Shown here: positions 46,315 through 54,380 of the stretch, piece after piece | How the letters are laid out: each line of letters starts with the position of its first letter | Position numbering within the stretch: the first letter of the stretch is position 1 | Source of the DNA: Kitasatospora sp. MAP12-44 | GTDB lineage: Bacteria; Actinomycetota; Actinomycetes; Streptomycetales; Streptomycetaceae | Length of the DNA stretch: 64,000 nt | Direction of reading: 5' to 3' | NCBI RefSeq assembly: GCF_029892095.1 | Contig: NZ_JARZAE010000004.1 | Location: 5,146,001-5,210,000 of the forward strand | Program-made: the position numbers and the translations under genes | Notes under the pieces: model-generated | Database searches by the model: none | Told to the model about the DNA's origin: nothing | The model's input: only the letters and a program-made list of their open reading frames with translations

Positions 46315-46998
46315 TCAGGCCGAAAACTCCTTCGGCGCGTAGCGCAGCAGCACCACGTCCCCGACGGTTCGAGCTTCGAGGAGCTTCATGCGCCGCGTGC
46401 TGCCGCCGGGGTAGTCCGCTGGGTGGACGAAGCGCGGTGCGGCGACGTCCCCGACGAGCAGGGGTGCGACGGCGAGGTGTACTTCGTCGGCCAGGCCCTG
46501 GGACAGGAACTGGGTGTGGATCTGCCCGCCGCCTTCGACCATCAGCCGCTTGACGCCTCGGGCGGCCAGATCATCGAGCAGGGCGCCGAAGTCCACGCTC
46601 TCGCCGGTGCTGACGACGTCGGCGAGTCCGTCCAGCTTCTCGCGGAGCTTCGGCGCGGCGGCATCGGTGGTGTAGGCGACCTTCTTGTCGCCGAAGTGCC
46701 AGAACTTGAGGTCGCGGTCGAGCTCCCCGCTGGCGGTGACGGTCACCTTGAGGGGGAACTCGGGCTTTCCGGCCGCGACCCGGTCGGCCCGGCGCTTCTC
46801 ACTGTTGACCAGCAGCCTCGGGTTGTCGCTGCGCAGGGTGTTGCCGCCGATGAGGATGGCGTCCGACTCCGCCCGGACCTGGTCGACGCGGTCGAAGTCC
46901 TCGGCGTTCGAGAGCAGCAGGCGCTGCGGCGAGGCGTCGTCGATATAGCCGTCGACGGAGGTGGCGACACTCAGCAGGACGAATGGGCGGTCGGCCAT
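46315..46998 (-). CDS. RibD C-terminal/dihydrofolate reductase family protein
   Basis: Protein of 227 residues with the RibD-C fold: VLLSVATSVDGYIDD at the N-terminus, SDAILIGGNTLRSDNPRLLV, and GVKRLMVEGGGQIHTQFLSQGLADEVHL. These motifs bind NAD(P)H and a pyrimidine- or pterin-like substrate. There is no RibD deaminase domain, so it is a stand-alone reductase; such proteins occur in flavin-type and in secondary metabolism. ATG 46998 is the family start, with 36 nt to the gene upstream. It appears to form an operon with the unknown gene before it. Confidence 0.85.
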   Translation of the reverse strand: MADRPFVLLSVATSVDGYIDDASPQRLLLSNAEDFDRVDQVRAESDAILIGGNTLRSDNPRLLVNSEKRRADRVAAGKPEFPLKVTVTASGELDRDLKFWHFGDKKVAYTTDAAAPKLREKLDGLADVVSTGESVDFGALLDDLAARGVKRLMVEGGGQIHTQFLSQGLADEVHLAVAPLLVGDVAAPRFVHPADYPGGSTRRMKLLEARTVGDVVLLRYAPKEFSA

Positions 46999-47034
46999 CG
47001 TGCGGTCCGTTCTCTCGGGTTTCATCAGCCAGTG

Positions 47035-47766
47035 TCAGATCAGGACGGGGAAAGCCCCGGACGCCCAGTGTCCGAGCCAGAACGCCGCTGTGGACGGCTC
47101 CTCCAGATCCTCCATCGAACCGTCGTGAGGCAGTACGTCGGTGGGCGCGAGATAGCCCTCGCCCGCGTCGATGCGGATGCGCACGCAGGTCAGCGGCTTC
47201 CCGGCGGCGACGAAGGCCCGCACGTCGTCGGTGTGCGGGACCCTGTCCAAGTAGGCGTCAGGGTAGAGGTTTCGCACGATCGCCTGGCTGTCGTGGTCGC
47301 ACACCAGCAGCCATCGGCTGCCCGGACCGAGGTTGACGCACAGCCGGCGGCGCGACCGGTACCGCTCGCCGTAGGGCAGCCGGTCCCAGTTGTCCAGGTG
47401 GAGGCCGAGCATGCTGCCGCTGGTGTCGTTGAGGGTCGTGGTCAGCATGTCGGCCTGGTTGGTGACGGTCCCCAGGTACTCCTGTGCCGGGGCATCGGGC
47501 AGTGCCGCGTTCCCGTGGTACCGGTGTGCGCCGGCGGCGATGTTCATCACCTCCAGGGGCACGTGGATGATCTCCACCGCACGCTCGGGGTGTTGCACCC
47601 CGCACAGCACCTCGGTCTGCAACTGACTCAGGGTCATCCAGTTGCGACGTGGGATGACCGCCCCAGTGTCGTACTCGCCGCCCGGCTGCTGCACGATCTC
47701 GGTATCGCTGATCTCGCACCGCTTGTAGATCTCATCGAGATCGGCGTCAACTGTGAACAGTCCCAT
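47035..47766 (-). CDS. Unknown protein, possibly Fe(II)/2-oxoglutarate dioxygenase-like
   Basis: Protein of 243 residues from ATG 47766, 5 nt after GGAAG. I do not recognise the family with certainty. It contains LGLHLDNWD, an H-x-D, then RRLCVNLGPGSRWLLV, and near the end APTDVLPHDGS with a further His; H-x-D followed by a distal His is the metal triad of the 2OG oxygenase fold. The N-terminal 80 residues are acidic. It is transcribed with the RibD-type gene and lies in the same block as a methyltransferase, so a role in tailoring a small molecule is conceivable. Confidence 0.55.
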   Translation of the reverse strand: MGLFTVDADLDEIYKRCEISDTEIVQQPGGEYDTGAVIPRRNWMTLSQLQTEVLCGVQHPERAVEIIHVPLEVMNIAAGAHRYHGNAALPDAPAQEYLGTVTNQADMLTTTLNDTSGSMLGLHLDNWDRLPYGERYRSRRRLCVNLGPGSRWLLVCDHDSQAIVRNLYPDAYLDRVPHTDDVRAFVAAGKPLTCVRIRIDAGEGYLAPTDVLPHDGSMEDLEEPSTAAFWLGHWASGAFPVLI

Positions 47767-48146
47767 AGCACTTCCCACCCTTCCCACAGTGCGCGACCGA
47801 GGCGGAAACCGGCCTCCTTCTCCAGGACATTCCCCGATGGAATCCCGCCCGCCGCATTTGATACTCAGATCGATGCTCGTTGGCCCGAGCGTAGCGAGGA
47901 AGGCCAGCAGTTCATGAGAGCGCTGGGAACTGGCAGAGTTGACCGCCGAGATGACACTGAATGGGACACGACGATCACCAGGCGATCAATACCGCGCATA
48001 ATTGGTCCAAAGGCCTGGTGCCTCATGTGGTCATGCGCTTCTGGCGCATTGCGCACCAGACCCGCACGGCGCAGCACTCGAACGGCCCGATCAGCAGGGG
48101 AAGTCAGAACTGCCGACTTTGCGCGACGAGGTCATCGTCGACGCCC
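47767..48146. other. Intergenic region containing repeat copy 2
   Basis: No gene is supported in these 380 bases. The region holds copy 2 of the 19-bp repeat near its right end and the likely promoter of the leftward two-gene unit. Confidence 0.5.
48101..48119. repeat. 19-bp palindromic repeat, copy 2
   Basis: AAGTCAGAACTGCCGACTT, 27 nt beyond the methyltransferase stop. The bases before it, GGCGCAGC followed by a C-rich stretch and GGGG, resemble those before copy 1. Confidence 0.75.
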
Positions 48147-48965
48147 CTATGGACGGCAGACCAACATGCCACCAAGGCAGCTGATCTTGAAAGAGCCCTC
48201 GGCTTCGATGACGGCCGTGACGATCTCGCGCACTCTCGTGACCGTTTCGTGGAAGGGGACTCCGCACTGTTCGGCCCATGCCTCGTACGAGGCCAGGTGC
48301 GCGACGACCGGTGCCGGATCGGTGACCTTGATCGTGCCGGGAAGCTCACGAATCCGGACATCCCTGAACGCCACCCCGAGGTAGCCAGATGTCTTCTCCA
48401 GGGAGAAGCGCGAGCTGAGGGAGACCCGTGACGGGCCCTCGGCAACGCCCAGGACGTCGCCTGCTGCTTGGGCCCACAGCTGGTCCAACTCCTGCTTGTC
48501 GGCGTCACTGTTGGTCGAGGCGATCAGGATGCCCCCGGCCCGTAGCACCCGTGCCAGTTCCTTGATCGTGGCTGCGATATCCCCGACGTGGTAGAGCATG
48601 TGCAGGGCCAGCACCGCGTCAGCACTGCTGTCGGCGAAGGGCAGCGCCTGGGCGTCGGCCACCAGGACCGGCTTCTCAACGCCGGCGAGAATGCCTGCCG
48701 AGATGTCCAGCCCCACCACTCGCAGGTCGGGGCGGTCCCGGTGCAAGCGGTTGATGAACTTGCCGTTGCCGCAACCGATGTCGAGCACCGCCCCGCTGGT
48801 TTCGGCCAGCTCCGCGATGACGATCCCCGGCAGGTCGTACTGCGGCTGCTGCCAGCGGTAGATCGACTGACGGGCGGCCAGGTGACGTCCGTCGGAGTAG
48901 GCGCTCTTCGCGAGGATCGTCTTGTCGGAGACTGCTGCGTCCAGCTGCGCGGTGTTGATCGTCAC
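48147..48965 (-). CDS. Class I SAM-dependent methyltransferase
   Basis: Protein of 272 residues. SAM-binding motif I is VLDIGCGNGKFINRL (residues ~61-75), followed by VVGLDISAGILAGV, LPFADSSADAVLALHMLYHV and LARVLRAGGILIAST, the Methyltransf_11 pattern. GTG 48965 has a modest CGGAG upstream. Repeat copy 3 lies 27 nt before the start and copy 2 lies 27 nt after the stop, so the gene is framed by the repeats. The substrate is unknown; a small molecule is the likely target. Confidence 0.87.
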   Translation of the reverse strand: MTINTAQLDAAVSDKTILAKSAYSDGRHLAARQSIYRWQQPQYDLPGIVIAELAETSGAVLDIGCGNGKFINRLHRDRPDLRVVGLDISAGILAGVEKPVLVADAQALPFADSSADAVLALHMLYHVGDIAATIKELARVLRAGGILIASTNSDADKQELDQLWAQAAGDVLGVAEGPSRVSLSSRFSLEKTSGYLGVAFRDVRIRELPGTIKVTDPAPVVAHLASYEAWAEQCGVPFHETVTRVREIVTAVIEAEGSFKISCLGGMLVCRP

Positions 48966-48991
48966 TTGGCTGACTCCGAAGGATTAGTCGG

Positions 48992-49010
48992 AAGTCGGGA
49001 ATGCCGACTT
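48992..49010. repeat. 19-bp palindromic repeat, copy 3
   Basis: AAGTCGGGAATGCCGACTT, the most symmetrical copy, with 7-bp perfect arms AAGTCGG and CCGACTT around GAATG. It lies 27 nt upstream of the methyltransferase start, a position suited to an operator. Confidence 0.78.
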
Positions 49011-49041
49011 CTGGGTTTCGGGCAGTGGGCACGCAGCGTTG

Positions 49042-49251
49042 CTAGCGTCGCATCCGCTCGCCTGTGATGCGCTCATGCACGGCTCGCATAGAGCTCAGCG
49101 TGACATCCAGCTCCGCGCCGGACGCTCCGCTCCTGGCCTGTTCGTCGAGCAGCCGCCCGAGGCGACGCAGATCGGCCCGCGCTTCGTGGGGGGTGAACGG
49201 CTTGTCCGGCGTCTCGACCGGCGCCAGAGCGAGAGATGCGGTCTCGGTCAT
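49042..49251 (-). CDS. Small hypothetical protein
   Basis: Protein of 69 residues starting MTETASLALAPVETPDKPF, with a helical second half (EARADLRRLGRLLDEQAR). ATG 49251 follows AAGGAG. It has no membrane segment and no cysteine, so it does not look like a peptide precursor. It sits between the methyltransferase and the anti-sigma-type ATPase genes on the same strand. Function unknown. Confidence 0.6.
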   Translation of the reverse strand: MTETASLALAPVETPDKPFTPHEARADLRRLGRLLDEQARSGASGAELDVTLSSMRAVHERITGERMRR

Positions 49252-49428
49252 AAGTGCTGCTCCTTCTCGGTTGGGGGGGCATCGGCTCCTGCTCAACTCC
49301 CATGGCACAGAGGGCAGCTCGGCCAGCTGAGAGGACAGGGCGCTGCCCGGGCCGTGCGCGCGGCCGGCAAGGAACTCCGCCAGCGCCCGCACCACGCGAT
49401 CGTCCTCCTGCCCAATGCGAGCTGGCTG

Positions 49429-49896
49429 TCAGGAGGCCAGTGCCGCAACGGAGTTGTTGCTTCTCTGGCGTCGGCGTTCGTGCCCATGCCGCACCTCCTC
49501 CCGGAGGGTGATGCAGACCGCTTTGCCGTTCGCTCGTTCTTCGGAGTGCCATTCCTCCGCGATGGCCGCCACCATGGGGATGCCGCGCCCCGACTCGGCC
49601 GAGGTCGGCGCCATGCCTCGGTTGACCGGCTGTACCGGAGAGTCGTCCACGACCTCGACCCGCAGATGCAGGCGGCCGGCATCGTCCTCGCATGGGGCGA
49701 ATACGACGACGGCGAACACACCAGCAGCGTGGACCGAGTTGGTGGCCAGCTCACTGACGAGCAGCGCGACCATGTCCGTCTCGGACCAGCCACTCTTTCG
49801 GGCTGCATCCACCGCAAAGCGCCGCGCTATCGCTACCGACTCCGGTACAGCTACGAAGACGCTGGTTCTTGCGTTGTGATCATGGTCAACGCCCAT
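49429..49896 (-). CDS. HATPase-domain ATP-binding protein (anti-sigma factor-like)
   Basis: Protein of 155 residues of the RsbW/SpoIIAB-like class that is abundant in Streptomyces. The N box is ALLVSELATNSVHAAG, and the G boxes are VEVVDDSPVQP and SGRGIPMVAAIAEEW. ATG 49896 follows GGAGG. It is divergent from the XRE-DUF397 pair, an arrangement seen many times in Streptomyces chromosomes, as in the whiJ-type loci. It may act as a kinase of an anti-anti-sigma factor or as a partner of the XRE protein. Confidence 0.82.
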   Translation of the reverse strand: MGVDHDHNARTSVFVAVPESVAIARRFAVDAARKSGWSETDMVALLVSELATNSVHAAGVFAVVVFAPCEDDAGRLHLRVEVVDDSPVQPVNRGMAPTSAESGRGIPMVAAIAEEWHSEERANGKAVCITLREEVRHGHERRRQRSNNSVAALAS

Positions 49897-50113
49897 GGTT
49901 CCTCCAATCGCAGCGCGGAAGGGCATTCAGCCGACCGCGCGTGACTTGGGAACGCTCCGTAGCCCTGTGGCTGCGATGCGTGGCATCACGAGTGTGAACC
50001 TAATGGACCGTCATTTGCAAGCAACAAGAACCATCATTTTCAATGATCATGAATGAGGGTTGCCTGCGCCATGGTTGGCGGACGAAACTGAACGTCAAAC
50101 AGGAAGGGGTCTC

Positions 50114-50977
50114 ATGCCGTCCATCCGAGAACATGTGTCCGAAGTTCGCGCGATCGAACTCGCCGCTGAGCTTCGCGCGTTGCGCCAGGACGCGAGGCAG
50201 ACCCTTGAGCAGGTCCATCGTGAGACTGGGCTCAACATCGGCTCCATCAGCAAGATGGAACGCAACCTCATCCCCGTCACGCCCAAGAGTCTCAAGGCCC
50301 TCCTTGATCACTACGGAGTGCACGGCGGCCGGCGAACCAGCCTGGAGAACCTGCTCACCAACACGAGTGGTGTGCGGCCCTGGTGGGTTGACTACGCCGA
50401 TCTTCTGGGACCGACCTACATCTCGCACCTTGCGCTCGAAGCAGAGGCGCACCTCATCGAAGAGCACAGCGGGAACGTCTTCCCGTTGCATGCTCAGCGA
50501 GATCGGTATGGTCGGCAGATCATTGCCAACGCTTGGGAAGTTCCGTCCGATGATGACGCCGATCTCTTCATGGAGGTTCGGCGCCACCGACAGCAACGTC
50601 TCCTTGGCAGCCCGCCGTTGGCCCTGCACAGCGTCTTCAGCGAGGCCGCGCTCCATAGTGCGGAAGACCTTGAGATTCTGGCTGACCAACTGCGTCACAT
50701 GATTGAGCTGGCCGAGCTCGAAACGGTCACCTTCCAGATGACCCCGTTCGCTACGGGGAGGCGCGGGATCGTGGCGGCGCCGGTGCTGCGTCTGAGCTTC
50801 GCCGAGCAGGGCAGCCCAAAGTTCGTCGTATCCGAGGGTCTTGTGGCCAACAATGTGCGAGAGTCGGAGCGCGAGAGTCGGCGGTTCGACCGAGCCTTCA
50901 GTCGCTTGCTCGGAGCCGCGCTGTCGCCGGATGATACGGTCGCGGCACTGGAAGCCCGTCTCAAGGAAATTGCGTGA
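50114..50977 (+). CDS. XRE regulator with DUF5753 (WhiJ/Scr1-system type)
   Basis: Protein of 287 residues. HTH at about residues 12-70 (ELRALRQDARQTLEQVHRETG, then IGSISKMERNLIPVTPKS). The rest is a DUF5753 domain with WWVDYADLLGPTYISHLALEAEA and VTFQMTPFATGRRG. ATG 50114 lies 6 nt after GGAAGG. It overlaps the DUF397 gene by GTGA. Such pairs are thought to regulate development or to act as antitoxin and toxin. Confidence 0.88.
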   Translation: MPSIREHVSEVRAIELAAELRALRQDARQTLEQVHRETGLNIGSISKMERNLIPVTPKSLKALLDHYGVHGGRRTSLENLLTNTSGVRPWWVDYADLLGPTYISHLALEAEAHLIEEHSGNVFPLHAQRDRYGRQIIANAWEVPSDDDADLFMEVRRHRQQRLLGSPPLALHSVFSEAALHSAEDLEILADQLRHMIELAELETVTFQMTPFATGRRGIVAAPVLRLSFAEQGSPKFVVSEGLVANNVRESERESRRFDRAFSRLLGAALSPDDTVAALEARLKEIA

Positions 50978-51231
50978 GCATGTCCCAAGACCCTTATGTC
51001 TATGACCAGTCCGAGGCCCTGCACGCTCCGGCTAAGTCCCCGACATCAGGCCAGAGCGCCCAGTGCGTGACGGTGCAGAGCTTCCCGGGGCACACCGTGC
51101 GCCTCGGTGACGACAAGCACCCTGGCCTGGCGTCCCTCGCCTTCAGCCCAGGCGAGTGGAATCGCTTCCGCGAGTGGATGCGCAACTCGCCGGACGACGA
51201 CCCCATTGTCGGCTACCGCCCCGAGCCGTAG
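50974..51231 (+). CDS. DUF397 protein, partner of the XRE regulator
   Basis: Protein of 85 residues. It has the typical DUF397 end, TVRLGDDKHPGLASLAFSPGEWNRF. GTG 50974 overlaps the stop of the XRE gene and lies 5 nt after AAGGAA; ATG 50980 is the alternative. DUF397 proteins bind their cognate XRE partner. The usual SSYS-GNGNCVEVA stretch is modified here to SAQCVTVQSF. Confidence 0.85.
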   Translation: MSMSQDPYVYDQSEALHAPAKSPTSGQSAQCVTVQSFPGHTVRLGDDKHPGLASLAFSPGEWNRFREWMRNSPDDDPIVGYRPEP

Positions 51232-51252
51232 AGCAGTACCCCCAGAACCAAC

Positions 51253-51288
51253 GAGTCCGCCACCTGCATCGAGCCCGGTGGCGGACTC
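51253..51288 (+). terminator. Terminator after DUF397
   Basis: GAGTCCGCCACC (51253-51264) and GGTGGCGGACTC (51277-51288) form a perfect 12-bp stem. Confidence 0.85.
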
Positions 51289-51533
51289 TCTGCGTCCTGA
51301 GGGCGCTGTGTCTCCGTGCCCCCGCCCGGATCGGCCAGGCGCTTCCCCCGGAGCCTGTTGAAAGCTGGCAAAGTCGAAGCATTGCAGTCATTTTGATCGT
51401 GCATCAGAACAATGCTGATAAAGCCGTCCGTCTGCGATCTGACCCGTGCTACGTTGCCGCTCAATAGACCAATAAGCGACCCCGGCGGTGCGCCAACACC
51501 CCGGGGTCTGGCACGGGAGCAGATCCAAACCCC
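51289..51533. other. Intergenic region before the HTH gene
   Basis: No gene is seen. Near the right end GACCCCGG (51478-51485) and CCGGGGTC (51501-51508) form an 8-bp inverted repeat about 25 nt before the HTH start, possibly an attenuator or operator. Confidence 0.45.
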
Positions 51534-52357
51534 ATGCAGATTCATCGTAGCGCGCACGTGCGCTCGTTCACCGTTCTTCCCAACAGTGCTTTGCAGGACC
51601 GGCGGTTGAGTTACACCGCTCGGGGGCTGCTGGTTGACCTGCTCTCGCGGCCTGACGGGTGGCGGGAGGACGGGCGGCAGATGGCTGACTCCAGTCCGCA
51701 GGGGCGGGGGGCGGTCCGGCGGGCGCTCAAGGAGCTGACTGCCGCTGGGTACTACCGAGTTGAGGTGGTGCGGATGCCGGACGGCAAGGTGCGGTCGGAG
51801 GCTCATCTGTACGACGTGCCGCAGCTTCCGGGTGTCCCCCCCCTTCGGGATCCGGTGAGGCGAACTCCGCTGCGCCTGACGTCCCTTATGTAAAGAACCA
51901 GGGGCAAGAACCCTCCCTCCCGGACGAGCCGGACGAGCCCGACGAGGGCATCCGCGCGGCGGTCGCGGCGCTCTTCCGGGCGATCAGGCCCGAGCCGCGG
52001 CTGCGGATCGGCGAGCGCGAGGCACGGGAGTTGGCGCCCCTGGTGGCTCGCTGGTTGGCGCACGGGAGCGGGGTTGCCGAGTTGGCGCGGGCGTTGCTGC
52101 CCGGGCTGCCCGCGGTGATCCACTCGCCGGTCGCGGTGATCCGCAACCGGTTGCAGCGCAAGATGCCGTCCAGCGACAGGAGAGAGGTGCGACGGTACGC
52201 CGAGTGCGTGAAGTGCCACGATCCGGTGCCCGCCCCCGGGGTCTGCCGGTCCTGCGCGGGCCTCGGCTCGCCACGCCAGGTCAACGTAGGCGGCGGGGCC
52301 GCAGTGGCGGCGGCCGGTGCGGCTCGCGTCCGGGCAGCGATGTGCCAGCCGCGCTGA
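51534..52357 (+). pseudogene. HTH-domain protein gene frameshifted at a C8 tract
   Basis: The first part, from ATG 51534, encodes a winged-HTH region (NSALQDRRLSYTARGLLVDLL, RGAVRRALKELTAAGYYRVE). At C8 (51836-51843) the frame is wrong and would stop at 51893. With one extra C the frame continues through a linker to an Ala/Arg-rich segment, a Cys pair and PAPGVCRSCAG, ending at 52357, for a protein of 274 residues. The C-terminal C-x2-C-x8-C-x2-C is a zinc ribbon. The family is common in Streptomyces and replicon-linked, function unknown. Either the tract varies, the gene is broken, or a base is missing from the assembly. Confidence 0.75.
51836..51843 (+). repeat. C8 homopolymer at the frameshift
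   Basis: Eight consecutive C residues. Nine would join the two frames of the HTH gene; seven would give a stop a few codons later. Confidence 0.85.
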
Positions 52358-52445
52358 CGCGATCGGGCCCGCCGCACCTGCGCGGTGCGGCGGACCCGAT
52401 CGTGCGCGCGGGCCCTCCCCTCAAGGGGCCCGCCGCGCCGGAGAG

Positions 52446-54008
52446 TTACGGCATGGCGTGGGCGTGGGCGCCCACATTGGTGGAGAAGTCGTTGCCGTTC
52501 TTGGCGTCCCAGTTGGTCGACCAGGTCATCGCGCCGCGAATGGTCGGCCACTTGGCCGGCGGGACGAAGCTGCCGCAGTTGGTGCCGGTGGCCAGGCAGT
52601 CCAGCGCGTTGTTCACGACGGTGGAGTTCACGTAGCCGCCGCCCGCCGCCTGGCTGGAGGCCGGGACGCCGATGCCTACCTGCGACGGGTCGAGGCCGCC
52701 CTGGATGTGGGTGCAGACCTGGCTGGTGATGAAGTCCTCGGTGCCCTGGTTGTAGACCTTGCCGTCGCAGCCGGGCATCCCACCGGAGTTGTAGAACTGG
52801 GTGTTGACGACGGTGAGGATGTCCTTGACGCTCAGCGCGAGCTGGAAGTAGCCGCTGCTGGTGGTGTACATGTCCAGCGTCTGCGGGGCCATGGTGAGGA
52901 TGAAGCCACTGCCGACCTTGCTCGCCAGGCTGTGCAGGCCCTGCGCCATATAGGTCGGGGTGATGCCGTTCTCCAGGTCGATGTCGACGCCGTCGAAGCC
53001 GTACTGCTGGATCAGCGCGTAGGCGCTGCTGGCGAAGTTCGCCGCCGAGGTGGCGTCGCTGACCGTGATCGCGCCGTTCTGGCCGCCGATGGAGAGGACG
53101 ACCTTCTTGCCGGCCGCGTGCTTGGCGGCGATGTCGGCGCGGAACTGCGCGTCGGTGTAACCGCCGAGGTTGGTGGCGAGCGTCGGGTCCAGGGCGAAGG
53201 TGATGCCGCCGGGCTTGGTCGGGTCGGCGTTGGCGAACGAGACCGCGATGATGTCGTACGCGCTCTGGACGTCGGCGAGCTTCTGGTCGGTCGCGCCGTT
53301 GTCGAAGTCCTGCCAGTAGCCGGTGAGGACGTGCTTCGGCAGGCCGCCCGAGGCCGGCGGCGGCGTGGTGGGAGGCGGCGTGGTCGGCGGAGCAGTCGTC
53401 GGCGGCGCGGTGGTCGGCGGAGCAGTAGTGGGCGGAGCAGTGGTCGGCGGAGCAGTAGTAGGCGGAGCCGAAGCCCCCGCAGGCCCCGTCAGCGTCACGT
53501 CGTCCGCCGAGTACGCCCCCTGCCCGTACCACCCGTGCAGATATACCGTCACGCTCGTCGTGCTCGCACCCGTGGTGAACGTGGTGCTCAGCTGGTTCCA
53601 CGAGCTCTGGCTCGACCAGGTGCTCGGGTCGGTCCCGCCGGTCCCGCTCGCGCCGAGGTAGACGTACGGCCCCTGCACCCAACTGCTCAGCGTGTAGCTG
53701 GAGCTCGGCTGCACCGACACCGTCTGCGTGCACTGCGCGCTGTCCGAGCTGCTGGGCGTGGCCTGCAGCGCGTACGAGCCGGAGTGCACCGGCGTGCTGA
53801 CGGCGCTCGCGCTCGCGGTGCAGCTCCAGCCCGCCAGCGTGCCGGTCTCGAAGCCGCCGTTGGCCACCAGATTGACGGCGGCTGCGCTGGCACCACCGGC
53901 GAACAGCGCAAGGCCGGTGCCGGCCAGTGCGAGGGCGGTGGTGCCGGCGGTGAGCGCGGGCAGGGCGCGGCGTCGGCGCCGGTGGGTGGGGGAAACCGTA
54001 CGGGCCAT
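52446..54008 (-). CDS. Secreted GH18 chitinase with N-terminal carbohydrate-binding module
   Basis: Protein of 520 residues. An Arg-rich signal peptide (MARTVSPTHRRRRRALPAL...AGGASAAAV) leads to a beta-sandwich binding module (NLVANGGFETGTLAGWSC), a Pro/Thr linker of repeated APPTT units, and a GH18 catalytic domain. The catalytic motif is FDGVDIDLEN (DxxDxDxE), with GYWQDFDNG and VVLSIGGQNG before it. It hydrolyses chitin outside the cell. ATG 54008 follows AGGAG. A DasR-type site in the promoter indicates induction by chitin products. It is a single-gene unit. Confidence 0.95.
   Translation of the reverse strand: MARTVSPTHRRRRRALPALTAGTTALALAGTGLALFAGGASAAAVNLVANGGFETGTLAGWSCTASASAVSTPVHSGSYALQATPSSSDSAQCTQTVSVQPSSSYTLSSWVQGPYVYLGASGTGGTDPSTWSSQSSWNQLSTTFTTGASTTSVTVYLHGWYGQGAYSADDVTLTGPAGASAPPTTAPPTTAPPTTAPPTTAPPTTAPPTTPPPTTPPPASGGLPKHVLTGYWQDFDNGATDQKLADVQSAYDIIAVSFANADPTKPGGITFALDPTLATNLGGYTDAQFRADIAAKHAAGKKVVLSIGGQNGAITVSDATSAANFASSAYALIQQYGFDGVDIDLENGITPTYMAQGLHSLASKVGSGFILTMAPQTLDMYTTSSGYFQLALSVKDILTVVNTQFYNSGGMPGCDGKVYNQGTEDFITSQVCTHIQGGLDPSQVGIGVPASSQAAGGGYVNSTVVNNALDCLATGTNCGSFVPPAKWPTIRGAMTWSTNWDAKNGNDFSTNVGAHAHAMP
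53365..53470 (-). repeat. 15-bp tandem repeats encoding the APPTT linker
   Basis: About six degenerate 15-bp units (GGCGGAGCAGT...) encode the Pro/Thr linker of the chitinase. Unit number may vary between strains by slippage. Confidence 0.7.
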
Positions 54009-54130
54009 GACGAACTCTCCTGTGGGGAGGAGGGGAAGAGCCGCCGCGGTGGGGGTCGCGGCGGCCCGTGTGTGGGGGGCAGCACAAGCTGAGAGGCAAG
54101 CGGTTGAGTGCTCAACCGCTTGACGAACAA

Positions 54131-54146
54131 GCTGGACTAGACCAAT
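54131..54146 (-). promoter_or_regulatory. DasR-responsive element (dre-like) before the chitinase
   Basis: GCTGGACTAGACCAAT matches the dre consensus ACTGGTCTAGACCACT at about 12-13 of 16 positions. It lies between a TTGACG at 54158-54153 (minus strand) and the start, so DasR binding would block the promoter until chitin-derived amino sugars release it. Confidence 0.65.
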
Positions 54147-54380
54147 GGCATGCGTCAAGGACCGATCTGCCGCCTTACGACTCCCTTAAGGAATCGGAGA
54201 CCTGGTCGTGTCCGGCCCCACTGTGACCGCGGCCACACCGCCACGGCCGCTGACCGACCGTGTTTTGATGCTTCCTACCTGCTGTTTTCTTCCTTGCCAG
54301 GGCGGGAGTAGGCTTCCTCCGGACCCATGGCAGTGAGGGCCGGGGGCCAGGGGGGTACGAGCTCGGAGGGGCCGAAAGTC
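54147..54380. other. Divergent region between chitinase and uppS
   Basis: It should contain the uppS promoter on the right. I see no gene and no clear further signal. Confidence 0.4.

Noticed and set aside
49042..49251. RiPP precursor beside the methyltransferase
   Set aside because: The 69-residue protein is helical and charged, has no Cys/Ser/Thr-rich core or leader-core layout, and no RiPP-specific enzyme is adjacent.
50020..50050. Zur-type box between the ATPase and XRE genes
   Set aside because: Only one half resembles GAAAATGAT; the other half does not match and the genes have no zinc link.
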